Source: Oceanicaulis sp. (GTDB lineage Bacteria; Pseudomonadota; Alphaproteobacteria; Caulobacterales; Maricaulaceae). From it: DNA of 64,000 nucleotides. Position 1 is the first letter of the stretch. Each line of letters begins with the position of its first letter. The position numbers and the translations under genes are program-made. A model generated the notes under the pieces. That model made no database searches. It saw only the letters and a list, made by a program, of their open reading frames with translations, and had not been told where the DNA came from. The DNA lies in NCBI GenBank assembly GCA_040112665.1, contig CP157796.1, forward strand, positions 1,676,813-1,740,812. Direction: 5' to 3'. Below are positions 9,237 to 16,472 of this stretch, one piece after another.

Positions 9237-9394
9237 CTGCCGATACCGACCCACATTCTGATCATTGCTGACCGCCGCAATCCTTCAAGCAAGATTGTTT
9301 TTGACGAAGCCACATTGTCATTTCCCACTCCGCATCGATTATATCTTGTCTCCTATCCTGAGGAAGTGCGAGTGGTGGAGGAGGGGGCCCGGAG

Positions 9395-9694
9395 ATGAGT
9401 GACTTGGCTTCGGTGCGCGACTTCCATGACGCCCTTGCGCGCGGCGAGGAAGAGCTGTTGCCCGATGCGGTGGTGGGCCGCCTGCTCGACGGCGAGAGCC
9501 CCGTCCGGGTTTGGCGCGAGCATCGCGGCCAGTCGCTGCGCGGTCTCGCCCGCCTTGCGGGGCTCAGCGCGGCCTATCTCAGCGAGATCGAGAGCGGCGT
9601 GAAATCGCCGAGCGTCAGAACCCTTCAGGCGCTCGCGACCGCGCTCGGCGTGAGCCTCGACGATCTCGCTCCGGCACCCGCGCCCGCCGGTTGA
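9395..9694 (+). CDS. XRE-family helix-turn-helix regulator
   Basis: The product has 99 residues. Residues ~37-90 form a Cro/C1-type HTH: VRVWREHRGQSLRGLARLAG, then LSAAYLSEIESGVKSPS and LQALATALGVSLDDL. The N-terminal ~35 residues (DFHDALARGEEELLPDAVVGRLLDGE) resemble the N-termini of HigA/RelB-type solitary antitoxin-like regulators. No toxin-like small gene is visible beside it. GGAG lies 6-10 nt before the ATG. A cytoplasmic DNA-binding repressor is likely; its targets are unknown. Confidence 0.85.
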   Translation: MSDLASVRDFHDALARGEEELLPDAVVGRLLDGESPVRVWREHRGQSLRGLARLAGLSAAYLSEIESGVKSPSVRTLQALATALGVSLDDLAPAPAPAG

Positions 9695-9726
9695 CGCCGC
9701 ACCAGCCCGGGCCTACGCCCGAGGCC

Positions 9727-10575
9727 ATGACCGACCATCCCCGCCTTTCCGACCTCGCCGCCCAGTATGACGCCGTGCTGTGCGACGTCTGGGGCGTGAT
9801 CCGCGACGGGCGCAGCCTCGTCCAGCCCGCGCTGGACGCGCTCGAAAAGTACCGCGCCCAGGGCGGAACGGTGGTGCTGGTGTCGAACTCGCCCCGGCGA
9901 TCGGCCTCGCTGAAGACCCATCTGTCAGAGCTCGGCGGGACGCCTCGGCATTTCGACGAAGCGGTCACCTCGGGCGACGCCATCCATTCGGTGCTCACCG
10001 CGCGCGCGCCGGGGCCCGCCTTCAAGCTCGGGCCGGACTGGGACGATCCGCTCTACGAGGGCACCGGGCTGGACTTTGCGCCGCTGAAGGAGGCCGAATT
10101 CGTCTCCTGCACCGGCCTGTTCGACTACGAGACCGAGACGCCGGACCAGTACGAAGACCTTCTGCGCGAGGCGCAGCTCAGGCGGTTCGACATGGTCTGC
10201 GCCAATCCCGACATCATCGTCCAGGTCGGCGACGAGCTCAGATACTGCGCCGGCGCACTGGCGCAGATGTACGAAAAGATGGGCGGGACGGTCATCCTCG
10301 CCGGCAAGCCGCATCCGCCGATCTATGATCTCGCCTACGCCAAGATCGAGGCGATCGGTGGCGAGCCGGCCGACAAGTCCCGCATTCTCGCGATCGGCGA
10401 CGGGCCGGGCACCGACATCGCCGGCGCCCAGCGCGAAGGCGTGGACGCGCTCTTCATCGCCGGCGGGATCACGTCAGGCCGCTTGCAGGGCGGCTTTTCC
10501 GAAGAGCGCGCGCAGGCGCTGCTCGCCGAAGACGGGCTCAGCGCGCGTTTTTGCGCGCCGGGCCTTGTCTGGTGA
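9727..10575 (+). CDS. HAD-superfamily class IIA hydrolase (TIGR01459-type)
   Basis: The product has 282 residues. Motif I is LCDVWGVIRDG with the likely nucleophile D20. Motif II lies in TVVLVSNSPRRS. A Lys appears in AGKPHPPIYDLA, and motif III/IV in AIGDGPGTDIAGA. This fits the NagD/PGPase-like class IIA HAD phosphatases and specifically the alphaproteobacterial TIGR01459 group, whose substrate is uncertain. It starts 32 bp after the XRE gene, so the two may be co-transcribed. It converges with the SIMPL gene with only 19 bp between them. Confidence 0.88.
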   Translation: MTDHPRLSDLAAQYDAVLCDVWGVIRDGRSLVQPALDALEKYRAQGGTVVLVSNSPRRSASLKTHLSELGGTPRHFDEAVTSGDAIHSVLTARAPGPAFKLGPDWDDPLYEGTGLDFAPLKEAEFVSCTGLFDYETETPDQYEDLLREAQLRRFDMVCANPDIIVQVGDELRYCAGALAQMYEKMGGTVILAGKPHPPIYDLAYAKIEAIGGEPADKSRILAIGDGPGTDIAGAQREGVDALFIAGGITSGRLQGGFSEERAQALLAEDGLSARFCAPGLVW

Positions 10576-10594
10576 GCGGCGAGGCCGGGCGGTT

Positions 10595-11323
10595 CTAGCC
10601 TTCGATTTCCCAGCTCGCGCTGACCTGGACCCGAACCGTCAGCTCGCCCGGCGCGACGGGGGTTCTCATGTCCATGCTCTCCATACGCGCCGCCGTCATC
10701 ACGATCTGGGGCCGCATGCCGCCGCTCTCGGTGAAGCTTTCAAGCCCGACGATGGTGAACCCGGCGGCCTCGGCGTAGAGATCGCGCAGCGCCATCAGCT
10801 CGGCGACCGCCCGGCGGCGGGCTTCATCGCGCGCGCCCTCCGCTTCGCTCGAGAGAAACTGCACGCCCTGAAGCGTGTTCGCGCCGGCCTCGAACATGGC
10901 GTCGATCACTGCGCCGATATCGCTGATGTCGCGGACCAGGGCGCTGACCTCGTTGCGCGCTTCGTAGCCGGTGATGCGCGCCTCGGAATTGTCGGAGTCC
11001 CGATCGGGACGGGCGTAGACCGGATTGACCGACAGGTTCGCGGTCTGAAGATCGCGCTCGGCGATCCCCGCCCGGCGCAGCGCGGCGAAAACCCGGTTCA
11101 TCGCTTGCGCGTTCGCCCGCACCGCCTCGGCGGCGGTGTCCCCGCGCGTGACCACGCCGGCGGTCGTGCGCGCCTGGTCTGGGGTGAGGCTCACCTCTCC
11201 GGTCGCGCTCAGCGACAACAGGGCCGGGCTTTCGGCCGGCGCGGTCTGGGCGAACGCAGACGCGGGCAGGGCCGCAGCAGCGGGCAGGGCGAGGGCGGTG
11301 CAAAGCGCGAGCGCGCGGATCAT
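10595..11323 (-). CDS. SIMPL-domain (DUF541) periplasmic protein
   Basis: The product has 242 residues. The ATG at 11323 is preceded by AAGGAGG and opens a signal peptide (cleavage near SAFAQ, residue ~26). The mature part has the SIMPL/DUF541 layout: LSATGEVSLTPDQARTTAGV, then EAVRANAQAMNRVFAALR and the late REARRRAV-like helix (ARDEARRRAVAELMA). The SIMPL family includes E. coli YggE, linked to reduced oxidative stress; the biochemical role is not settled. The C-terminus carries the usual VRVQVSASWEI strand. Confidence 0.9.
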   Translation of the reverse strand: MIRALALCTALALPAAAALPASAFAQTAPAESPALLSLSATGEVSLTPDQARTTAGVVTRGDTAAEAVRANAQAMNRVFAALRRAGIAERDLQTANLSVNPVYARPDRDSDNSEARITGYEARNEVSALVRDISDIGAVIDAMFEAGANTLQGVQFLSSEAEGARDEARRRAVAELMALRDLYAEAAGFTIVGLESFTESGGMRPQIVMTAARMESMDMRTPVAPGELTVRVQVSASWEIEG

Positions 11324-11534
11324 GAAGGCCTCCTTCAAGGCGTAAACCGAATGAAGGATACTGCCCCGGCGAGTGCGGCGAAACTCGGGCCGCGCCCTGA
11401 CCGCGCCCTGACCGCTTCGTGCCGCTTTGAAGGCTCGTCCCCAGGCGTCGGGAGCCGCAGACATCTGCGCTTGCACCAGACGCTTTGCGCCGCGCGCCGC
11501 CCGCGCTAAGAACATCGTCCGCGCCTGACGCGCC

Positions 11535-11611
11535 GGGCCTGTAGCTCAATTGGTTAGAGCCGGCGGCTCATAACCGCTTGGTTGGGGGTTCGAGTCCCTC
11601 CGGGCCCACCA
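11535..11611 (+). tRNA. tRNA with CAU anticodon (annotate Met; may be Ile2)
   Basis: The tRNA is 77 nt with an encoded CCA end. The acceptor stem GGGCCTG pairs with CGGGCCC, the D-loop is AATTGGTTA, the anticodon stem is GGCGG/CCGCT with loop CTCATAA (CAT at 11569-11571), and the T-arm is GGGGG-TTCGAGT-CCCTC. Initiator features (an unpaired first base pair, three G-C pairs in the anticodon stem) are missing. C4-G69 and C5-G68 are found in the minor isoleucine tRNA that TilS modifies to lysidine, so Ile2 is plausible. Confidence 0.93.
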
Positions 11612-11629
11612 ATTCCATAAAACACGCGC

Positions 11630-12199
11630 CTATAGCGTCACTGTCCGGAAGGTCAGCGACACGCGGCGTTTTCTGGGCTGGCGCATTCCCCCGATCATGT
11701 CGGATTTGCGCGCCGGAATCTCGTGCGTCCAGTCATAGCGCGCCTCGCCGGCCAGGATCAGGAGGTTAAGCGGAGCGAGCATCAATGGTCGCCGCTCTCC
11801 GCTCCTTCGGTTTCTGAACACCATCTCCGTCCGACCGCCAAGACTGAGCGAAGCGACCGCTGGCCCGAAGCACGGCTCGCAATCGACATGGGCGGAAATG
11901 CCTTGCCCGGGAAGATACTCGTTCACGATCACCTGGTCGGGTCGCCGATCAAACTCCGGCAGATCTCCAAAAGCCTCGGCGACGGGAAGAAGCCAGTCCG
12001 GCAGCGCGCCGAGCCGCATGTCGCTCGTTACGCGACGCTCGCGATAGTCGTACCGCCAGCCGTAGTGCTGCACGCGCCGTTTCAGATCCGCGCGCCAGGT
12101 TGATGTGTCTATCGCTGTGAGAAGTCGGTCACCGGCCTGCTCCGACACGAAGTCGCGAATGAGACGTGCGCCGGGCGGTAAACTCACCGAGTCCGCCAT
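11630..12199 (-). CDS. AlkB-family 2-oxoglutarate/Fe(II) dioxygenase
   Basis: The product has 189 residues. The metal ligands are H104-x-D106 in NEYLPGQGISAHVD and H159 in YDWTHEIPAR. The 2-oxoglutarate-binding motif is R179-V-S-L-T-F-R185, a variant of RxNxTFR. Family members oxidatively demethylate alkylated DNA or RNA bases, or modify tRNA in ALKBH8-type enzymes. The short compact form resembles bacterial AlkB homologues grouped with ALKBH8/ALKBH4 rather than E. coli AlkB; that subdivision is inferred. Its ATG lies 1 bp after the stop of the upstream methyltransferase gene, implying translational coupling. The gene ends 18 bp from the tRNA. Confidence 0.92.
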   Translation of the reverse strand: MADSVSLPPGARLIRDFVSEQAGDRLLTAIDTSTWRADLKRRVQHYGWRYDYRERRVTSDMRLGALPDWLLPVAEAFGDLPEFDRRPDQVIVNEYLPGQGISAHVDCEPCFGPAVASLSLGGRTEMVFRNRRSGERRPLMLAPLNLLILAGEARYDWTHEIPARKSDMIGGMRQPRKRRVSLTFRTVTL

Positions 12200-12200
12200 C

Positions 12201-12947
12201 CTATCGCCTCACCGAATTAAAGACCCAGGTGCTGCAAGACCGGTATTTCGACAAAGCGCTCTCGCTTGCATCGTTGGTGTTGACATGACCATACCCCGAC
12301 CAGGCGGACCGATAAAACGGAAGCACCTCCACGACTTCGCAGCCCGCCCATTGCGCCGCCGAAGGCGGATCAAATGCGCCGAGATGATGCGGGCTATTCA
12401 CAAGCGTGACTGCAATCCGACCGCTCAACTTAAGTCGTGAGGCCGCCGCCCGGAGGAACCGGCGCAACAGAACATGATTATCTGTACGACCGTGGACCGA
12501 CCTTCGCGTGCCCGTGTTCGGGAACTGAAACGCGATCAGCTCCGCCATTGTCGGCAAGTTTCGCTCATTTAGGTTTCGGGCGTCGACGCCGTGCAACACC
12601 TTGGCGCCTAGATCGCTCAGTGATCGGGCGTTTGTCCTTCCCTCCAGACAAACGCTGCGCTCGGCTTCAAAGGTTGTCGCTATGATATTCCCGGCGCAAC
12701 TTTTCGGGTCGCGAGCCAAAGCACGTGCGAAGCTCAGATCGCCTTCACCCACAAAAACGCATTTGCCAATCCGAGTTGCAGCCGAGAAATCGAACGTCCG
12801 CCGCTTCTGCTCGAGAAGCACGAAAAGGCGCTCAAGGGCGGCCGCCGCGTCCTCCTTAGCATTCAGTTGACGATTTCCTGCAGTGTGCAAAACAGCCATG
12901 TTCGACTTCGCGTGAACATAAACGAAGTCGGCATTCTCACTCATCAT
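12201..12947 (-). CDS. DUF2431 (BMT5-like) Rossmann methyltransferase
   Basis: The product has 248 residues. Diagnostic segments in order: FVGEGDLSFARALA (65-78, SAM loop), NIIATTFEAE (87-96), HGVDARNL (119-126), IAFQFPNTG (138-146), N157 followed by a helix, and a late SGYGHVNTND (217-226). This order matches DUF2431, the domain of yeast Bmt5, which makes m3U in 25S rRNA. Bacterial copies are known but uncharacterised as far as I can say. Residues 1-55 are an extra helical N-terminus. No clear Shine-Dalgarno precedes the paired ATGs at 12947/12944. The gene is less GC-rich than its surroundings, is coupled to alkB and lies in a likely acquired patch beside the tRNA. Confidence 0.8.
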   Translation of the reverse strand: MMSENADFVYVHAKSNMAVLHTAGNRQLNAKEDAAAALERLFVLLEQKRRTFDFSAATRIGKCVFVGEGDLSFARALARDPKSCAGNIIATTFEAERSVCLEGRTNARSLSDLGAKVLHGVDARNLNERNLPTMAELIAFQFPNTGTRRSVHGRTDNHVLLRRFLRAAASRLKLSGRIAVTLVNSPHHLGAFDPPSAAQWAGCEVVEVLPFYRSAWSGYGHVNTNDASESALSKYRSCSTWVFNSVRR

Positions 12948-12995
12948 GCAGGGGGAGCGGATTTCTTTGCGGCGAATCCGCCGCCGGCGGTGTCT

Positions 12996-13136
12996 TCAGC
13001 TGGGATTAGGCTCCACGGCCTGTGGGATAGGCCCAACATTTTCGCTGCTGGCCGGTCTGGTAAGCACCTCCTCCATCTCCTCCAGCGCTTCAATCAGTGC
13101 TTCGGGGTTCGAGAAATGTCCCGTTAAGTCCACCAT
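12996..13136 (-). CDS. Possible 46-residue acidic small protein
   Basis: On the minus strand an ATG at 13136 opens a 46-codon frame closed by TGA at 12996-12998. The protein starts MVDLTGHFSNPEALIEALEE, with an acidic amphipathic helix (residues ~9-24) and a Pro-rich tail. It lies about 48 bp upstream of the DUF2431 gene on the same strand. The ribosome site is weak (AGAG before the ATG). The remaining sequence of 12948-13260 shows no other gene. The coding call rests on the helix-like amino-acid pattern only. Confidence 0.4.
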   Translation of the reverse strand: MVDLTGHFSNPEALIEALEEMEEVLTRPASSENVGPIPQAVEPNPS

Positions 13137-13150
13137 TTTCTCTAATCCTC

Positions 13151-13166
13151 GAGCCCTTACGGGCTC
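13151..13166 (-). terminator. Short hairpin between the BNR lipoprotein gene and the acquired patch
   Basis: GAGCCC (13151-13156) and GGGCTC (13161-13166) pair around a TTAC loop. No T-run is present, so termination is uncertain. Confidence 0.3.
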
Positions 13167-13260
13167 TCGGGCGCGGCGCGGTCCCGCTCACCAGGCCGAA
13201 CTGATCACACTCGGTTCCGCTAACCGCCCTTGCCTTGTGCGCCGGTCGGTCAGCGCCGCT

Positions 13261-15342
13261 TCATCCGCACCGGTCCAGTGTCGCTTCCGCATACCGGTTC
13301 AAGCCCGCGCCGCCGTTCGAGCCGGCGTCGTAGACGAAGCGATAGACTGGCGCGCCAGCGTCGTCTCGATAGATCGCGCCGCGCACCCAGGAGCCGGTGA
13401 TCCCGCTGACTTCCAGCCGGGGCGGGGTCCAGCCGCCGAGGCAGTACTGAGTGCTGTAGATCGACCCGGTTTCGGCCTCGATGAACAGCGCGGCGAGCGC
13501 GCCGGCGCCTGAGGCGAGGTCGGCGGCGACCTGCTGGGAGTCGACCGGGTTGGTGATCACGGGGCCGGGGGTGATCTGGCGGGGGTCGCTCAGCGCGTCG
13601 CCTGTGAGCCGCCGCTCCCATAACGTCCCGTCCGAAAGCCGGTAGGCGATGACGAGCGCGCCGGTGGCTTCGAGCCGGGCCAGCGGCAGCACGGCGCCGA
13701 AATCGTCCTCGCCGGTGACAGCGCCCCGGGCGATCTCGATCGGTGCGGACGGCGCGCCGCCGGGTTCGAGCGTGGTGAGCCAGACCGTCCCGCCCGTGTC
13801 GGCGTAGGCGACCTGCACGGCGCCGCCGGGCACGGCGAGCGCCTGCGGGCCGACGGTGACGTGCGCGGCGGCCGGATCGAGCGGGCGCATCGGCGACCAG
13901 GCGCGGTCTTCGGATTGCTCGGTCACATAGAGCCGGTCGCCGAGAAACACCGCGGTGAGGCGGCCGTCGGGGCGGGCGGCGAGGCTCGCCATTTGCGACA
14001 TCGCCTCGGCTTCTGCGACGGGCCGGTCTGTGGCGATCCAGCGGTCGGGGGTCTCGGGATGGTCGGACGTGGCGAAGACGTGCAGGACGACCTCTTCGGT
14101 GATCTGGTGAAGGATGTGCAGCGCGCCGTCCACGAGCCGGGCGTCGACCGCTTCGAGATCGCCGGTGGCCGGGCGGTTCGCGCCGTCGATTTCCGCCCAG
14201 CTGCGCCCGCCGTCTTCTGACTTGACGACCATGAACAGATTGTCGGTCTCGGCCGGCTCCATGATCACGTAAAGATCGCCGTTCGAGGCCTCGAACGGCC
14301 CGATCCGGCCCGGCGTCTCCACGAACGTGCCGCCGAGATGATTGTCCGGGACGGTCAGGGTCAGGCGTATCGGCGCGTCCGCCGCCGGCGTTCCCGAGGC
14401 GTCGACGAGGCGGAAATCGAACACGTCGCCGGCTTCGTTGGTCAGCGCGCCGTCTGCAAAGCGGCGGATCACGATCGGCCAGGCGGTCTCGCCTTCGCCG
14501 AACACGGCTTCGCCTTGGGTGGAGACGCGGCTGACGCGCGGCGTCGCCGCTTCGCCTGCGATCTCGACGCTGCGGATCCCGGCGCTTGCGCCCTCGGGAA
14601 GGTGAAGGCCCAGCCGTTCCGAGGCGAGCCCGCCTGGACGGGGAAGCTCAAGGACCGCTTCGCCGTCCCCAAGCTCGACCGTGAGGACCCCGTCTTCGCC
14701 TTGCACTCCGGCGGTGAGCCACACGCCGCGGGCGATCTCGGCGGTCATTTGCGCGAGGACGCGCGCTGCGCCGTTCTCGACGCGCTCGACCCGGATCGCG
14801 CCGGCCTCGGGGTCGAACACGGCGCGCGCGTAATTCTCCGGGCTCTCATAGCCGAACACCAGCGCCGCGCCGGGGCCGGTCTCGGCCAGGCGGAAGACGG
14901 CGGCGTAGCTGAAATCATCGAGCGGCCAGAGGGTGTCGTAGAGCGCGAACCCGTCCCCGCCGCGCGCTTGAGCTGACAGCACCCCTCCGTCAGCGCCCTC
15001 GAGCGTGGCTGCTCCGATCATCGTCCAGCCCGGGGGTGGCGCGCCGGGGGCGAGACCGCCGAAATCGAGCGTCAGCTCGCGCTGGGGCAGGGGGAAGTCA
15101 TGAAACTCGACCGCGGTCCAGGCGCCCTCATTACGCCGGTATTGCAGGCTGAGCCCGGCCGTATCGGCCTCGGGCGCAGGAAGGCGCAGGGTGAAGGGGT
15201 GGTCGGCCCGCACCGTCACCGACGCGGTCTCATCTCCTGGCGCGGTCGCGCCTGCAGCCACAGGCGCGCCCGCCTGCGGCTCTATTGAACAGGCGGCGAG
15301 CATCGCCGCAGCGGACAGAAGCGCAGCGCGCAGGATCGGCAT
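13261..15342 (-). CDS. Large lipoprotein with lectin-like and BNR/sialidase-like beta-propeller regions
   Basis: The product has 693 residues. A signal peptide ends in lipobox L-A-A-C18. Residues ~95-260 resemble a concanavalin A-like/LamG fold (strands such as SYAAVFRLAETGPGAALVFGY). Residues ~350-690 form a repeated beta region with one clear Asp-box-like BNR motif (SEDGGRSW) and repeats of the type DGALHILHQ / GGAVQVAYAD / GALVIAYR, typical of sialidase-like propellers. The catalytic Arg triad and Tyr of true sialidases are not apparent, so it may bind rather than cut glycans. It follows the META-domain lipoprotein gene on the same strand after 74 bp and may share its transcript. Confidence 0.7.
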   Translation of the reverse strand: MPILRAALLSAAAMLAACSIEPQAGAPVAAGATAPGDETASVTVRADHPFTLRLPAPEADTAGLSLQYRRNEGAWTAVEFHDFPLPQRELTLDFGGLAPGAPPPGWTMIGAATLEGADGGVLSAQARGGDGFALYDTLWPLDDFSYAAVFRLAETGPGAALVFGYESPENYARAVFDPEAGAIRVERVENGAARVLAQMTAEIARGVWLTAGVQGEDGVLTVELGDGEAVLELPRPGGLASERLGLHLPEGASAGIRSVEIAGEAATPRVSRVSTQGEAVFGEGETAWPIVIRRFADGALTNEAGDVFDFRLVDASGTPAADAPIRLTLTVPDNHLGGTFVETPGRIGPFEASNGDLYVIMEPAETDNLFMVVKSEDGGRSWAEIDGANRPATGDLEAVDARLVDGALHILHQITEEVVLHVFATSDHPETPDRWIATDRPVAEAEAMSQMASLAARPDGRLTAVFLGDRLYVTEQSEDRAWSPMRPLDPAAAHVTVGPQALAVPGGAVQVAYADTGGTVWLTTLEPGGAPSAPIEIARGAVTGEDDFGAVLPLARLEATGALVIAYRLSDGTLWERRLTGDALSDPRQITPGPVITNPVDSQQVAADLASGAGALAALFIEAETGSIYSTQYCLGGWTPPRLEVSGITGSWVRGAIYRDDAGAPVYRFVYDAGSNGGAGLNRYAEATLDRCG

Positions 15343-15416
15343 GATCAGCTCCCCCGGTCAACGTCGTGGCGGCCTTATACAGGCTCGCGCCGGGGGTGGC
15401 GACGCAAACCGGGACC

Positions 15417-16277
15417 CTAGCCGCCGCGGCGCGCCTCGATGCTGGCGCCGGGGCCTTGCAGGGTCAGCGCGCCGTCGCCCTCGATCACGATCCGCTCGAC
15501 CGAATCCAGCGCGTCCAGGAAGCGTTCCTCGATCCGCATCGCGGTTTCAGAGCAGGCCATCTGGGTGGTCTCGGCGGGCTCGATGGTCAGGGTTTCGCCG
15601 GTGAGGGCGTAGCCGGCGCGGAAGGTGTTGCAGCCGGTCGACCCGCCCGCGTCGTCTTCAGAGAAGCGGATCGAGGGCGGGGTGTCCGCGCCTTCCACCG
15701 TCATGTCGCCGATCGCGGTCACGGTCCATTTGTCGCCGGTCAGAAGCTCGCGCGGCTCGCCGCCGCAGCCCTGAAACGTCTGATCCTGATAGCGCACCTC
15801 GACGGTGAAAGGATGGGGCATGCCCGACGCGGCGGTGCAGCGCTCTTCGGTCAGGCGCGCGGTGAAGGGCTCGTCCTGGGCCTGGAAGACGATCCCCTCG
15901 CTGGTCTCGCGCGGTTCGGGCGTGCGCAGCCTCACCTGCTGCTGGCCGTAATCGTATTCAAACTGTGTCGTCGACCCGGCCATCTCCAGGATCCAGCCCG
16001 GCTCGGTCCCGCGCGCGGTGAAGGGCAGCAGCGCGCGGTCTCCGGACGCCTGCGCGTCGGGCGCTTCCAGCGTGGCTTCGCCGCCAGGCCGGCCCTCGAT
16101 CGGCAGTTCGGCGGATTCAGCGCCGCTGGCCTCGGTGGAGGCGCGGTCGTTGACGTCCTCTTCCTCGCCGACCGCGAACTCGCCTTCCTGCGGTTCGGTG
16201 TCGGCGTACATGTCGTCCTCGCCGCAGGCGGCCGCGAACGGCAGGGCGCAGGCGGCGGCGAAAAGGGCGCGGTTCAT
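15417..16277 (-). CDS. META/HslJ-domain lipoprotein
   Basis: The product has 286 residues. The ATG at 16277 opens a lipoprotein signal with lipobox F-A-A-A-C18, followed by an acidic linker (~19-70). Residues ~80-180 match the COG3650-type domain (FTARGTEPGWILEMAG and later Cys pair). Residues ~185-280 are a META/HslJ domain: LTGDKWTVTAIGDM, GSTGCNTFRAGYAL, TTQMACSETAMRIEERFL. HslJ-like domains are linked to envelope stress and antibiotic tolerance. The frame stays open far upstream, but that part overlaps the ferritin-like gene on the other strand and is not coding. Confidence 0.88.
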   Translation of the reverse strand: MNRALFAAACALPFAAACGEDDMYADTEPQEGEFAVGEEEDVNDRASTEASGAESAELPIEGRPGGEATLEAPDAQASGDRALLPFTARGTEPGWILEMAGSTTQFEYDYGQQQVRLRTPEPRETSEGIVFQAQDEPFTARLTEERCTAASGMPHPFTVEVRYQDQTFQGCGGEPRELLTGDKWTVTAIGDMTVEGADTPPSIRFSEDDAGGSTGCNTFRAGYALTGETLTIEPAETTQMACSETAMRIEERFLDALDSVERIVIEGDGALTLQGPGASIEARRGG

Positions 16278-16472
16278 GGCGGTGCTCCCGTGTCGGTGTT
16301 CGACAGGGACAACACGCGAACTGGCGATGCGTGCCGCCCGCTTCGCCGCGTTTTGCCCAGGCAGCGCGGCGCCTGCCGGAATTTCCCGTAATCGGGAACG
16401 GGTCTTTTGACGGAGTGTTCGCTCAGGACCGCGGCGACACCCGGCCGCCCCCTCAGCCCGACGGAGCCCCCA

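Noticed and set aside
11535-13260. Search for an integrated element with attachment-site repeats of the tRNA 3' end
   Set aside because: No copy of the tRNA 3' end and no integrase gene was found around the AlkB-DUF2431 patch, so integration at the tRNA is unproven.
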